NCBI GenBank assembly: GCA_035578155.1
Contig: JAPWDM010000005.1
Location: forward strand, 22,070,877 to 22,134,876
DNA length: 64,000 nucleotides
DNA from: Brachynemurus nebulosus
Lineage: Eukaryota > Arthropoda > Insecta > Neuroptera > Myrmeleontidae
Direction of reading: 5' to 3'
In this document: positions 23,300 to 35,900 of the stretch, in pieces
Layout of the letters: each line of letters begins with the position of its first letter
Position numbering within the stretch: position 1 is the first letter of the stretch
Position numbers and translations under genes: made by a program
The notes under the pieces: generated by a model
The model's input: the letters and a program-made list of their open reading frames with translations, nothing else
Told to the model about the DNA's origin: nothing
The model's database searches: none

Positions 23300-25140
23300 T
23301 ATGGAATTGATTTGAATTAGAATAATTTTGTGCGAGTTTTTCATTTTTGCTATCGAACTGACAGATTTCCTCCTGAAAATATGAATGACTCAACAGAAAT
23401 CATTATACTAGCGAACCTTCGGGCTTAATTTTCACAAAAATGCAAAGAATAACTTAAAAAACCTATAATTTAAGTCTAGTTTCATTATTCTATTATTTTT
23501 TTACGAGTTTTGAGGCTTTGAAAATTTTGAGTAAACGTAATGACGTCACAAACATAAAAATTTCTATTTTTTCAAACCAATTTATTTCAAGTAGGTTAAT
23601 CTGGTCTGTTAACACTTTTTTAAGCATTAAAGAAATGTTTAAAAGTAATTCTTTAATTTTAAATAGAATTTTTATAGTCCAGAATCATTTTGGCCATTAA
23701 CTGAAATAACATTAAGTCGTGTAATGTGAAATGTCGTTTTCCGACCACTTGGTCTGCCATGTAATTCAGATAAATTCTGATACTTTCTTAAGGGGGACCA
23801 CTAGTGTACTGCCTTAAAAAAGGGGTGATTTTTGGAAATTTTTTTAAAGGAAACTACTGTATGGAATGTTTTAATATTTTAAGGATTTATTCGTTGATAT
23901 ATAATAAATTCATGATAAAATTTTTGGACCAAAAAATTGAAAATTCAGGGAATTATTAGCGATCTTCCAAGGCTCCAAAAAAAAGTTCCTCCACTGCTGC
24001 AGTGATAGCGACCTTCACAGTGCCTGAAATCAAAAAAACCAAAAAGCCTATTAAACTAGAAGGTATTGCCCGTACCGCGAACCTCAATCGAAAAAAAAAG
24101 TTGAAATTTAACAAAATGGTGGAGTTTTTTAAAAAAAGTTTCAAAATTTGCGCGAAAATTTGATGATTTTTGGCCTGCAAAAATTACATTTTTTATTCGA
24201 TCGGAAAACTGGAGGTTCATGGTACGAAGAAACATATATACAAGAAGCTGCAATAAGAATCAAATCGATCGGATGATTTGTCTTCGAGTTATAACTGCAG
24301 CAAATTTGAAAAATATAGTTTTTCTTTATTTTACCTTTTAGTTTTAATCACTGAGAATTTTTACTAAAATTATTTACGATGTACTCACTATAACGGTCAT
24401 AGTAAAACTAGATGAGTCGTTTAAATGTGCCAGGATCTAGCTTTTCCACAACATGTGACTGGCAGCCACGTCCAGAAACTCCCGAACTATCAACCTTCAT
24501 ACATTTCTCAATACCTCAAAGTTAACAATGAAAATCAGAATCCGCTCTTTGGATGGCTGTAACTCAAAAACTATTTGAGATATGCATTTGAAATTTTAGT
24601 ATGTTATTTTTAATGGTATAGACTGTCGAAACGCAAAAAAAAATTTTCCAATTTTTTGAAAACGTCACATTAGTGGTCCCCCTTAAGCATTAGAGAAATG
24701 TTTAAACGCAATTCATTAACTCTGAAAAGATTTCTTGTACCCTTGAATTATTTGCGCCATCAATTGAAACAATGTGATAAACATTAGGTCGTGTATTATG
24801 AACTGTTGTTTTCCCACCACTTGGCCAACCATGTAAATCAGACATTTATCGATACTTTTTCAAGTACAGAGAAATATTTCAACACAATTCTTTAACTCTG
24901 AATAGATTTCTTGTAGCCTGGAATCATTTTCGCCGTTAATTGGAACAACATTAGGTTGAGTAATATGCAATGTTGTTTTTCGACCACTTGGCCGATCATG
25001 TAATTCAGATAAATATCGACACTTTTATAAACATTCGAGAAATATTTAAAAAACATTTCTTCAATTGTAAATAGAATTCTTGTAGCCCGGAATTATTTTT
25101 GTGAGAATGTAATTCAGATAAAAATATCGACATTCAGGAT
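23300..25140. repeat. Degenerate tandem repeat of about 180 bp, interrupted by a TTAA element
   Basis: Units share GACCACTTGG followed by CATGTAATTCAGATAAAT and TTAAAGAAATGTTTAAA-type segments. Recognisable units start near 23580, 24690, 24870 and 25020. The inverted counterpart of the same unit appears twice inside the hAT-like element at 50288-51223. Non-coding. Confidence 0.6.
23788..24686. mobile_element. TTAA-flanked element (piggyBac-like) nested in the tandem repeat
   Basis: The left end TTAAGGGGGACCACTAGTGT and the inverted right end TTAAGGGGGACCACTAATGT match. TTAA is the target duplication. The neighbouring repeat units show the empty site as CTTTTTTAAGCATTA. The interior contains no coding frame of note. 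Confidence 0.78.
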
Positions 25141-25840
25141 AGAATTATCGCATAGACACATGAAACAAATAGCTAAGACCCAGTTTTTTGAAGGGTTCAG
25201 TCAAACTATTTAATTTGAATATTTGAATCAATATGTAGTTGAGATTGATTTATTATTTTATATTTTTTGTGTGCTGTATATCTTGGGGGGGAGGTGGGGG
25301 GTCCCGGTAGAAAGAAAATGTCTAGGGCTCCAAAGTGGGTAAATCCGTCCCTGCCTACGAGCCTAATTTGAACAAAAATGAAAAGAACGAAAAACTTAGA
25401 ATTTGTTTTCAGTTTCATCAGTCTGTAATTTTTATCAAAATCGATAGCTCCGGACATTTATTTGTTAGTTTGGCAAAATTTCCGACTTTTTCCCTTCTCC
25501 TTGATGTTTGAGTTACGTTACTAGTACAATGGCTAAAGAAATTATTGGCTTGACTGACTGATTTTGTTAGAAAGTTGTTATTTAAAAAAAAAAAAAAATG
25601 GAATTTACATATAGGTGGTCACAAGTGATGTTTTCGCTTTCTAGAAAGGTTTGTTTTTGATGAATCAATGTCAGATTTTGTTTTATTTTCAAAGGAAATA
25701 AGTTTATTTTGCACGATAATTATCTATTAGAAATCGCAATAGAATTTAATTAATCAAAGTCGTTTTGCAGAATATTTGTACAGATTTTTAAAATTATATA
25801 TGTCAGTGAAAGGCGCAATTGACCGAAAGCTTTTTTTATT
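25141..25840. other. Spacer with decayed repeat
   Basis: AT-rich. A short G-rich run (GGGGGGGAGGTGGGGGGTCCC at about 25286-25306) and fragments resembling 23150-23240 were noted. No gene. Confidence 0.35.
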
Positions 25841-25973
25841 AGCGAATTTCCAGAATGGAAATTCAGCTATTACAGCCGGTCTCATGACGCGGTCTCATGA
25901 CGCGACTTGAGCCCGGGACTATGGCAGAAATTTGTTTTGAGGTCCCTAGAACCCAAAAATAACATTCACTAAA

Positions 25974-26063
<90 letters not shown>

Positions 26064-26270
26064 GTATGTATTTATGTATCAGCCCGATAACTCTCGAACG
26101 AAATGTTCTAGGTTTACGAAATTTGGTGACAACGTTGGAAAAATATTTTTTGCCAAAATTTGCTATAATTTAAAAGTTCTTGCCACATTTTTTTACTCCA
26201 TTGATGGAAAAAAATCACATAAAAAAGGTTTTTGAACTATTATTCTAGGTTAGCTAGTTTTTGAGAAAAT
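25841..26270 (+). mobile_element. Helentron-like element, head half with (TA)n
   Basis: It starts AGCGAATTTCCAGAATGG with the full head (GAGCCCGGGACTATGGCAGA) and a (TA)n tract at 25976-26057. The segment after the tract (CGATAACTCTCGAACGAAAT) follows, decaying before the 3' hairpin. A 13-base duplication (GGTCTCATGACGC) sits in the head. Confidence 0.8.
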
Positions 26271-26351
26271 AAGAAAAAAAAAGTCAATTTATTATTTTAT
26301 GGAGATATGGAGCCAAGTACTTTTTGTGTTGATGCTTCAATATTTATTTAA

Positions 26352-26838
26352 AATAACCCTGTCGCAGCTTCGTGCATAACATAGCGAATTTCCATTTACA
26401 AAAGTACATTTTTCTCGGAAACTAGTTGATATAGAGTTATTGTAAATAAAAAAATCTTTGTTATGTGATTTTTCCGCCTCATTCCGCCAAATTTTTTTCA
26501 CGAAAAATGTCCAAAAAACCGTAAACGTTTTCACGAAATTTCTTAAAAATAATATGTTTCGTTCTTGAGTTATCGTGCGGACACTTAGTAAACATATATA
26601 TATGTTCGCACGATAACTCAAGAACGAAATATTTTATTTTTAAGAAATTTCGTGAAAACGTTTAGGTACGGTTTTTTGGACATTTTTCATGAAAAAAATT
26701 TGGCGGAATGAGGCGGAAAAATCACATAAAAAAGGGTTTTTTATTTACAATTACTCTATATCAACTAGTTTCCGAGGGAAACGTACTTTTGTAAATGGAA
26801 ATTCGCTATGTTATGCAGGATGCTGCGACAGGGGTATT
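26352..26838. mobile_element. Palindrome of two Helentron-like 3' halves, head to head
   Basis: Two arms of about 240 bases are near-exact reverse complements with the centre near 26597 (AACATATATATATGTT). Each arm runs from CGCACGATAACTCAAGAACG outward to the GGAAATTCGCTATG tail. The right arm keeps the GCAG-GATG-CTGC hairpin. The left arm has it mutated. The element heads and TA tract are absent. Confidence 0.88.
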
Positions 26839-26879
26839 TTTTATTTGAACGTAACATTGATTAGTAGTTACTGTTAGAA

Positions 26880-28500
26880 ATTTATAATAGTATATCAGTG
26901 TACCTGATGACGTCAAATTATATTTAGATTTATAGTTTAGACGGGCATTAACTCAGGGTTCTTCAGTAGTCAGGATATTTAAGTATATTTTGTTCAGTTA
27001 ACCATAAAAATAGCTAAATATATTCGACAATATAACTTGCCCATGAGTTACTAGTGTTATTATTAGGCTCAATGGGGTATTTGACTAATTTTGCGAAACC
27101 ATTACAACACATTAACGGTCACAAACGTCGTATCATGTCAAATGAAACCTGACTAACTGCAACACAACGCTGTACCGCGTCAACAGTTTCATATAAAGTG
27201 TGCATAAAGATATTCAGTTTTCTTTCTGTTTAGGAATAATAGGTATCACGATCGGTAGCCAACAACATATACATACGTGGTGTGATGTGCTTTACAATAC
27301 ATTACGCACTGTGCACTACAACGTACACCGTACCATTGTGGTACCTATTGTGCCTAGAAAGAAAGCGAATTGGTTTGTGTACCTTTTAATATTTGCTAAT
27401 TCCAATAGGTACATATCATCATACCAAAATTTTATCTACTGGGGACCACTTTGACCGGCGGAAACCGGGCATGACTAAGCCCAAATAATTTTAACTGAGT
27501 TTTCTTATCGAGTTCTAGAAACCTCAGTAAAAAACTTCACTTTGAAATTCAATCTTTTACAAATGAAGCTTAAAAATGCAAAATAGTAAAAGGAATCTCA
27601 GCTTCCAAAAAAATACATGAAAACAAATTTCATCTTCATTTTCAAATATGGGAAAGTACCTTAAGAACTTAAGAATATCTTTTTTTTTTGTTGTATATTA
27701 ATTAAGATCTACCCGGACAGGCAGACAATAAAATTATAAGAATTCCGAGATTTTTCTTCGGGACCCTAAAAAGTGATATCATTTTGATGTTTTGTGGTGG
27801 GTATTGGAATAACTCGGGGCTAAGCTTTTCAATTTTACAACCAAAGTGATAAAATTTCTTCAAGAAACATAATTAGCAGGCACTGTTCTTTGTCACTATC
27901 AAAATGGCGGAATTTCCAGTGGCCATTGAATTAATTCATATTTTAAATCTTTTTATACCCAGCACCACCACCATAGTTTTTTTAATCGCAAAATGTTCAA
28001 AATTAAGTCAATGTTATAAAATTCGTGTTAAAAATTAAGTTATTATTATTATTATGCAACTCTTAAATAATTATTATAATATTATGGTCGTGATATAATG
28101 TACATACATCCGATTTTTATAATTTCCAGTTTTGTAAACTGGATTTGAGTATAAAAGTACTCTTTCTTTAAAAACTTGCATTTGAAATAGATAACATCGT
28201 CTATAATTGTTGAAATAATGACTCAAGACCAACTCGCCACATAGATAGTGTACTTAATTATATACTTCTTCACTTGTTTCATATTTTAAAATAGAATAAA
28301 AAAAATTGAAAGTGATTTAAATGGGAGATTGTACAGTTTGATTTTCATGAACATTCTGAAAATAATTCCGTTAATTCCGTCATTACTGGAAATTTTTCTG
28401 TGCTAAGCTGCGATTTTGACGATTTTGTGAATTACGAATACAATTATGGTTCATTTTATCGGGACGTTGCCATATCGATTAATAACTTATTTACTCAAAA
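26880..28500. other. Spacer, decayed repeats only
   Basis: AT-rich with one inverted fragment (27690-27775) of the dispersed repeat seen at 11860 and 31307. An 84-codon open frame at 27200 does not resemble a known protein. Confidence 0.35.
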
Positions 28501-28557
28501 AATTAATTTTATTATTATTATTATTATTTTTTTTTTTTGACAACGCATTGTGTAATT

Positions 28558-28700
28558 ACACTTTTTATACTCGTTGTAAGCAACTTGAAATAGAATCATA
28601 TACCTTACTCTTTTCAGATAATAATATGCGCATGTACGTAAAAAGAGTAAGGCATATGATTCTATTTCAATTTTGATATTACTTACGAGTAAAAAGTGTA
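28558..28700. repeat. Imperfect hairpin with about 60-bp arms
   Basis: The left arm (ACACTTTTTATACTCGTTGT, then GAAATAGAATCATATACCTT) and the right arm (its complement through GGCATATGATTCTATTTCAA) surround a loop of about 25 bases with AATATGCGCATGTACG. It would form one long, slightly mismatched stem. Confidence 0.75.
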
Positions 28701-29171
28701 CTTTTAAATTTCGTATGCATGTTTAAACAGAATTTACCTGTTTATGCAAAATTTTAGATATTTAGCATCATTTTTCATTGGAATTTAACAAAAATTCCCC
28801 ATTTTTCGTAAAAAATACCTATAATTCTATCTTGTTTACAATATATTTTTCTCAACAAGAAGTTTTCTAATAAATTTTTCTTGTTATAAAATCTGTCTGC
28901 ACAATTATGTTGGTTTCAATTGGATTTCATCTTTTTTCCATCCTTCTTAAAACAATCAAGAAATATACTGTATAAAAAAGGTAGAAAATATTTTTTTGGT
29001 AAGTTGTGATTCATTTTAACTTATATACAATTTGACAAAGGATACTTTTTAGAATTTCGTAATCATAACTACGAAAGTCTTATGCATTTGAACAGGCAGA
29101 CGGTGTCGTTTTCTAAAACTACTATTCAATTTTTTAATTCAGGTAAAGGTTCAGATAATCATATTTACAAA

Positions 29172-29614
29172 TTAACTCTTTGCACTCAAGCAAAAAAATT
29201 CGTTAAGTGCGTGTTTTTGACACGCACTAAGTAACGCCATCTCAGTGAAAGTGTTAATTTATGATTTTTTGACGGATTCTTTTGACGTTCTAACCTTGTT
29301 TCCCCAAAGTTGAATACTAAATGCGCTAAATACGTCCTCAATGCTGTTTTTATTAGTTTTTAATTTTAAAAAGATAATTTAACGTGATTTTGTATTATTT
29401 TATTTACAATTTTTCTAATAAATGGATGTGTTTGCAGTTATTAAATAAGATATTCATGTAATGTGAAGTATGAGTAGTCATTACAGTTCAACATTTAGTG
29501 TGTCATGTGGTACATGTCTTATGATCCAACAGACAAAACACCTTTAAATATGGTAGAGTTAATGAACAAACCACCTTGTCATGCTGTACATGTCTTATAA
29601 GCGCAAAGGGCTAA
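29172..29614. mobile_element. piggyBac-like MITE, copy 1
   Basis: It begins TTAACTCTTTGCACTCAAGC and ends CTTATAAGCGCAAAGGGCTAA, so the ends are inverted around a TTAA-type site (right copy mutated to CTAA). The internal 29300-29600 is almost identical to 34980-35340. No coding sequence. Confidence 0.7.
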
Positions 29615-29915
29615 AGGCTAATTTTAATTTTAACTAATATTATAAGTGTGAAAGTGATTTTCTTGCTTTCTCGCTTCAACAGTTAAACCAATTGATTTGG
29701 AAATTTGCTTAGAGATAGCTTGGGGGACAGAGATGGGTATAGGCAAACAATTTATTCCTGTGGGAAAATTCTCAAAAAAATAACAATTCTCAGTAGTGTC
29801 ACTATAATTGAGAGTACCTAGTTATTTGACATGATACGAAGATCGACACTATACGTATTAAACCTGATGTCATAATTTTAAAAATTTACGCGAGCGAAGT
29901 CGCGGATAAATGCTA
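29615..29915 (-). mobile_element. Retroposon 3'-end fragment (RTE-like), reversed
   Basis: It contains ATTATAAGTGTGAAAGTGA and ends CGAGCGAAGTCGCGGATAAA-TGCTAGTATT. The phrase GCGAGCGAAGTCGCGG is the mirror of the GCGACGTCGTTCGCG start at 13853. Confidence 0.45.
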
Positions 29916-30020
29916 GTATTAAATAAAAGTAAGAAATAATTTTTTCCGAGCACTGTGGAAAACTCTAACTATTGATTACGAAATCCTGACTTAATGCGTG
30001 TCTATCACTTGTCGAATTTT

Positions 30021-32171
30021 TTATAATTTTTGGGACATTTTTATATATTTTATATTTTTAATAATATTTTACTGAATGTAAATTTTGAGAACAAGGTAAA
30101 ATAAAAACTAGGTGAGTCAGTTTATTTTTGTTTGCCAAGGTTTCTTAAATTGCCGTGTTTACGACCAAGAAAATAAGGAATTTTATTAAATTTTCCATTT
30201 AAATACAAAAACCAATTGAAATCCACAAAATTGGAAAGATTTTAGAATAAAAAAATTTCGTTGAAGTTTTATATTTATTAGGAGGAAGTCTGTTGAGAAA
30301 AATGCATTCAAAAAGAAAAGTAACGCTAAAATCTGTTTAAATATGTATACAAAATTTAAAAATGGTAGAAAAGTAATTGATTGGCAATGTTGCATTAGAT
30401 AAAGCGGGGTGGAAGATTCTCAGTACAAAAAAAGTTTCCAATGATCGTGAAAATCAAACTGTATAAACCCAACGTCTTTAATAATTAGAATTTATGTCAT
30501 TTAATTTTTTTTGTGACAAAAAGTCTGTTGATAGTGCTTAGGTTCATTATTCAGTGTTATTATCTTTAATAGACAAATACCCATAACCTGTAGCTCAGAG
30601 CATAATTTGTGATTACTTTCTACATAATATATGATGGGATACATACATACAAAGTTATATCAAAGTGGTTGAACAGTTTAGTATTTATTGGTTTATATAA
30701 AGTAAGTTAACTGCAACACTTGAATTGTTTGAATGTAATTAAAAATCAGGTTTTAAGGTCATTCTCTGTATGGTGATGAAGAAGATGACAGTGGTACTAC
30801 ATATAGTTGGAGATCTTGGAGATTTCTTAACGTACTCACATGTACTTCTTACAGAGTTATTAAAAATAATTATATGTATTGATTATGATTTCAATGTTAA
30901 GGTCGCGATGATACATCGCGTCGGTTGATCTATGTATGTAGCTATTGTTATTACTTCAATACCAATATTTTCTAACAGAATTAATTTGGTTTTTTCTAAA
31001 TTAAGAACTTTTTTTTGGAATTATGAAAGATTGGTTGAATATTTTGAACCTTGAACAGTTTATTTAGTTCAAGATAAATTACATATTTCAATTTGTGCTA
31101 TCAAAATACAAGTTCCACTTAATTTATTTTTACCGAATTTAATTATATGGTGTGAATTTTTAATTTGTAGAACAATAGGCTTAATTTATTTTATGTTTTT
31201 ATCACTTAGACCGTTTAACACGCCTCGGTTGTCTTTAATAAATAAAATTTGATTCCTGTATTTCTTGGTGATCTTCTAGAGTTTAGAATATTTTGAAATT
31301 ATTTTTTAGGTTTCGCTACAACACGTTTTTCATTCTTAGGATTACGAAGAAAAAATTTCGGAACTTTTATAATGATTTTGTCGTGTCGGTCTACTACACC
31401 CTCATCCTTACTTTCCTGTATTGGAAGGTAGTGGTAGTTTTTTTCTACATACCACATCGTGTGGGATATCGTTAAAAAGGGCTCTTAAAATTAAGATTTC
31501 TTTTAACCATTTTTTATTTATTTTTAAACCTCCTTTGTAAAATATTGAACTTCGACGTGTACGGTATATGGTATACTAAATAACGGTAATTTTCCGCAAT
31601 AAAAATTATATTTTAAGACTGAATTGACACAGCTTGAATGAAAGATAGCGTTAACCATAATAATGTCATTAAGTACCTACCTACATTTAGTCACTTCAAG
31701 TTATAATATTCGTAAAATTATGGAAGCTTGGTGTTTACCAATATTTTTTATGACATTCTTTTCATTTTTGATGTAATAATAACCATAAAATTGTTGGAAA
31801 GCAAATTTCTAGTGCCTAGCTCATATTTCCAAATTGAATTGAAACATTTTCCGCAAATTGTTAATATTTCTCTAACAGATCTTCAGGAAATCATATATCA
31901 TAACATGTTTAGATTTCAAAAATAGTAAAAATTATATTGTCACAGGCTACTGGATGCAAAATAGAATTTTTTTTGCATTTAGTGAGCCAAGAAAACGGTT
32001 GGTTTTGTTTTAGTTAGTTGCTATTTACAGATAGAAAAAAGCAGAATCCATTCAACAAACATTAATTTAGAATGTAATAAATTTTGTATTCAATAAAATT
32101 ATTGTACCTATATTAATAAATAATAATTAAAGAAAACCCAGTGAAGTAAAGTGATTACAACCGGTAATATT
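30021..32171. other. Spacer upstream of a Helentron-like element
   Basis: AT-rich. It holds dispersed repeat copy B at 31307-31485 (TTACGAAGAAAAAATTTCGG ... CATCGTGTGGGATATCG). Otherwise nothing recognisable. Confidence 0.4.
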
Positions 32172-32291
32172 GGCGAATTTCCAGAATGGAATTTAGCTAT
32201 TACAGCCACTGTCATAACGCGACCTGAGCCCGGGACCATGGCAGAAATTTGTTTTGAGGTCCCTAGAAACCGAAAATAATATTCACTAAAG

Positions 32292-32364
<73 letters not shown>

Positions 32365-32690
32365 CGCACGATAACTCTCGAACGGAATGTCCTAGGTTTA
32401 CGAAATTTGGTGAAAGTATTGGAAATTCCAAACCGTTGGACGAGTTCGTTAACCAGACACATCGGATGCCAGGAACATGGTTTTTGTTCTTGCAAAATAT
32501 TAGTTTTTTGCCAAAATTTCCACTTAATCAACAATTTTTACGAAATTTTTTTACACCATTTAAAAGGGGAGGAAAAATTACATAAAAAAGGTCTTTAAAC
32601 TATTGTTCTATGTCAACTAGTTTCCGAGAAAAACTAACTTTTATAAACGGAAATTCGCTATGTTATGCAGGATGCTGCGACAGGGGTATT
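32172..32690 (+). mobile_element. Helentron-like element, full copy (519 bp)
   Basis: A complete member: head GGCGAATTTCCAGAATGG with CCCGGGACCATGGCAG, (TA)n at 32293-32360, then CGATAACTCTCGAACGGAAT. A body with CCAAACCGTTGGACGAGTTC follows, then GGAAATTCGCT and the terminal hairpin ending CAGGGGTATT. It is nearly identical to the copy at 40758, differing mainly by TA length and one indel of about 22 bases near 32535. Confidence 0.9.
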
Positions 32691-32981
32691 ATTCAATTGA
32701 ACCAGCCCCTTACTCTGAATATCAATGGGATTGTTGGTGGATGATTTCCATTCTCGAACAACAAGCCATACATAACAAAAATTATGATTATAAAAATGAA
32801 TGTTTAACTCAAATTTCTGGCAGAACCTATGTACTTATGTGGTAGATCTTGATAAGTTGTAACGAAGCCAATGGGAGAGGATTTTCAGATGAAATATAGA
32901 TGGAGTGTCTTTTTATTTTAAAAATTATTCGTTGGTTTGCTTATTAAAAAAAATTTTTATTAAAAAAATGAAAACAACATT

Positions 32982-35900
32982 TCAGTTTGTTTTTTCTTTA
33001 ATTTCATTATCTTGACTGTCTTCTGTATTTTCAATTTTCGTTTGATCTTCTGCGACCATAGGTTTCTTTTTAACGTATGCCTTGTAATAAAAGTCTCCAA
33101 AAAGTATCAACATAAATAAATTTTGCGGCACAAAAATTAACAACGTAAACGTGGGGTACTGACATTCACTTTGGAACAGGATTTGCGTGAATAAAATGAT
33201 GAGCATTAAAAATTGGATCATTTGTAATTGAGTGATATGTTTCTTCCACCAAACGCTCTTCTTGTATTTGGGGTCTAAAGCTGTCAATAAATAATATGTA
33301 TACATAATGATATGAACGAATGAATTTAAGGTGCTGACATAAATACTGTGACCTCCCGCTAGAAATTTCGTTGTGGCCCATGCCAATCCGACCATGCCTG
33401 TATGGTGATACACGTGTAAAAACGTGACTTGATTCATTTTCTTTCGTAAAATGAAAAATACCTGTAATTGTAAAAAAATTTATGGTAATACTAATTAGCA
33501 TACAATCAAAATTATGAACTCTGAAATCATTTGTCATCTGTACACAGAGGTCGTGAGAAGTATGTAACAATTGAGTTAAACAATTTTAGCTACTCACCGT
33601 ATCTAATAAATCAACAACTTTAACCCAAAAATATAAATAGATTAGACGTGCAATTTCCATTTCGGTCGGATCTTGCGAATAATCTACTGGTTGACATACG
33701 AAACTATATCGATTCCATGTCAAAGCGATGGCCTACAGAAAATAATAATTTGTATATTTTTATCAGCTTAAATACAGAATTTAAATTTACAGGTTGTAAT
33801 TGTAGCAAATAAGATTCAATGACTAACACGGTTTACCCGAAAGAAAATATTTTTAATGTAAATTGGTTTCGTAGATTACTTTACTCAAATCCTTAAAATA
33901 AACTAAAAGAATTGGACTATAATCTTAGGTACAGTCATGAGCATCCTGGTTAAAAATAAGATTTTGTTGAAAAGAATACAACTGAATTTAGTATTTTATG
34001 AATATTTACTAATAATTTCCTAGCTTTTTCTAAAGTCATTTTGACAGTATCTACGGCTAAATTTTTTAAACGTTCCAGACTAATCGTGAATTTGCGTCCT
34101 CAGTCTGCCTACTTCGTGATTATGCACAAATTCTAATTTCTCTGTTTGCATAAGTTTCTAGATTCAATTTATTCTCTTTTTTAAAGAAAGTAGTGGCGAC
34201 AAAAGATGTTATGTGGTCCGATAAGCTCAATAATATTGTGCAATTACGTTGTACAATTTTATTAAATTTATTTCCAGCTCATCTAAACAGCTCAAAGATT
34301 CGTCAAAATTAAAATGAAACATTTTGCAATAATTCAATTTAATATTTTCTTTATAATTTTAAAATTTTCAATGATATTTTTTTGCATTTAATGTCATATT
34401 TTTGTAATAACATGAACTGATATTGTTCGATAACACCTACAAGAATAATAATATTTATATATTGCACAATATGTTTTAAAAAGTTTTTGTTCGATACAAC
34501 AATTGAACAATTCTTCAATATAACCTTCGAGTAATAATATATAATATAATTTTGTACAATATCAGCTTTCGCATAATATTACTAAGCGCTTGGGGTTCTT
34601 TTTTAGCAAGGTAAGCAAAAATAGGAGAGTACCAGTGTCAGGGAATGTTGTAAAAGCACTGCAACCTGCTTTTTAAACATTTTCTTTAATTTAAAAATTA
34701 CAAGATCAATAAATTTTCTATAAAGCAACTTGAACGAAACTGTGCGAATTTTGTGGATAATTTTCTTTGTCATATATTATAATTACACAATGAGATTCAA
34801 TAAAAGACAGATTCATACTACAGGAATTATTATGTTTGTTACAAAAATCGTACAAGACTAAACATTAAATTATTTCAATAATTGAATTTATGTTATAATA
34901 AATATTAAATAGCTCTTTGCACTCAAGCAAAAAAAAAAGTGAGTTGTAAATAGGCTGGTAAGACATGTAGCACATGACAACGACCGACGTTCTTTTTTTG
35001 ACGGATTCTTTTGACGTTCTAACCTTGTTTCCCCAAAGTTGAATACTAAATGCGCTAAATACGTCCTCAATGCTGTTTTTATTACTTTTTAATTTTAAAA
35101 AGATAATTCAACGTGATTTTGTATTATTTTATTTACAATTTTTCTAATAAATGAATGTGTTTGCAGTTATTAAATAAAATATTCATGTAATATATATAAT
35201 AAATATTCAAGTATGAGCAGTCATTACAGTTCAACATTCAGTGTGTCATGTGGTACATGTCTTATGATCCAACAGACAAAACACCTTTAAATATGGTAGA
35301 GTTAATGGACAAACCACCTTGTCATGCTGTACATGTCTTATAAGCGCAAAGGGATAGACAAGAAATTAAAGATTTAAAACCATAAATAATCCGTAACTCG
35401 GATAAATCGTTCCTGGGTAATCGAGAGTTTACTGTAAATTTTTTAAGGAAAAAGCTATGGCCTGATTGCTGAAATTTTCGTATTAAGTGGGCTCAAATGA
35501 CAGCTTTTTTTTTTTTTTTTTTAAATACTCTTGGTAAGAACAATCAAATTTGAAAGTGTTTCTACTAATTAAACAACAATAGATAGAGACTGTATCATTG
35601 CAAATAGACAAAAAATAGGGTCATTTGTATATCTTTATAAAGTCTGATACAACATGACATGTATATTTAATAAAATAATTAATTTCTTTTGTAATAACTA
35701 TTTATTTGTTATACGTTAAAATAATGAAAAAATTTAACTAACAACCATATAGCAAAAAGATCCCCGAAAGTATGCAATAAAAAACAATAAAAGAAAGTGA
35801 CTCAACACTTTTTCTTATGTATTTTTTAAATCTATTTTAAATATTGGTCGTCTACAAAGTGTTAAAAATTTATACAATATGATGGCTGGGGGCATTAAAA

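Larger units (their letters stand above)
29043..30020 (+). repeat. Dispersed repeat, second copy, split by two insertions
   Basis: Its ends match 745-1000 (TAGAATTTCGTAATC at left, GAAATCCTGACTTAATGCGT at right). The break falls at ACAAATTA / GTATTAAATAAAAGT, where copy 1 reads ACAAATTAATATTAAATA. The inserted DNA is a piggyBac-like MITE and a retroposon fragment. Confidence 0.6.

Noticed and set aside
27200..27454. 84-codon plus-strand frame
   Set aside because: No recognisable domain, no splice or promoter context, and it lies among decayed repeats.
33166..33570. 134-codon minus-strand frame overlapping elongase C exon 4
   Set aside because: It is in another frame from the ELOVL motifs and runs through the intron-exon border.
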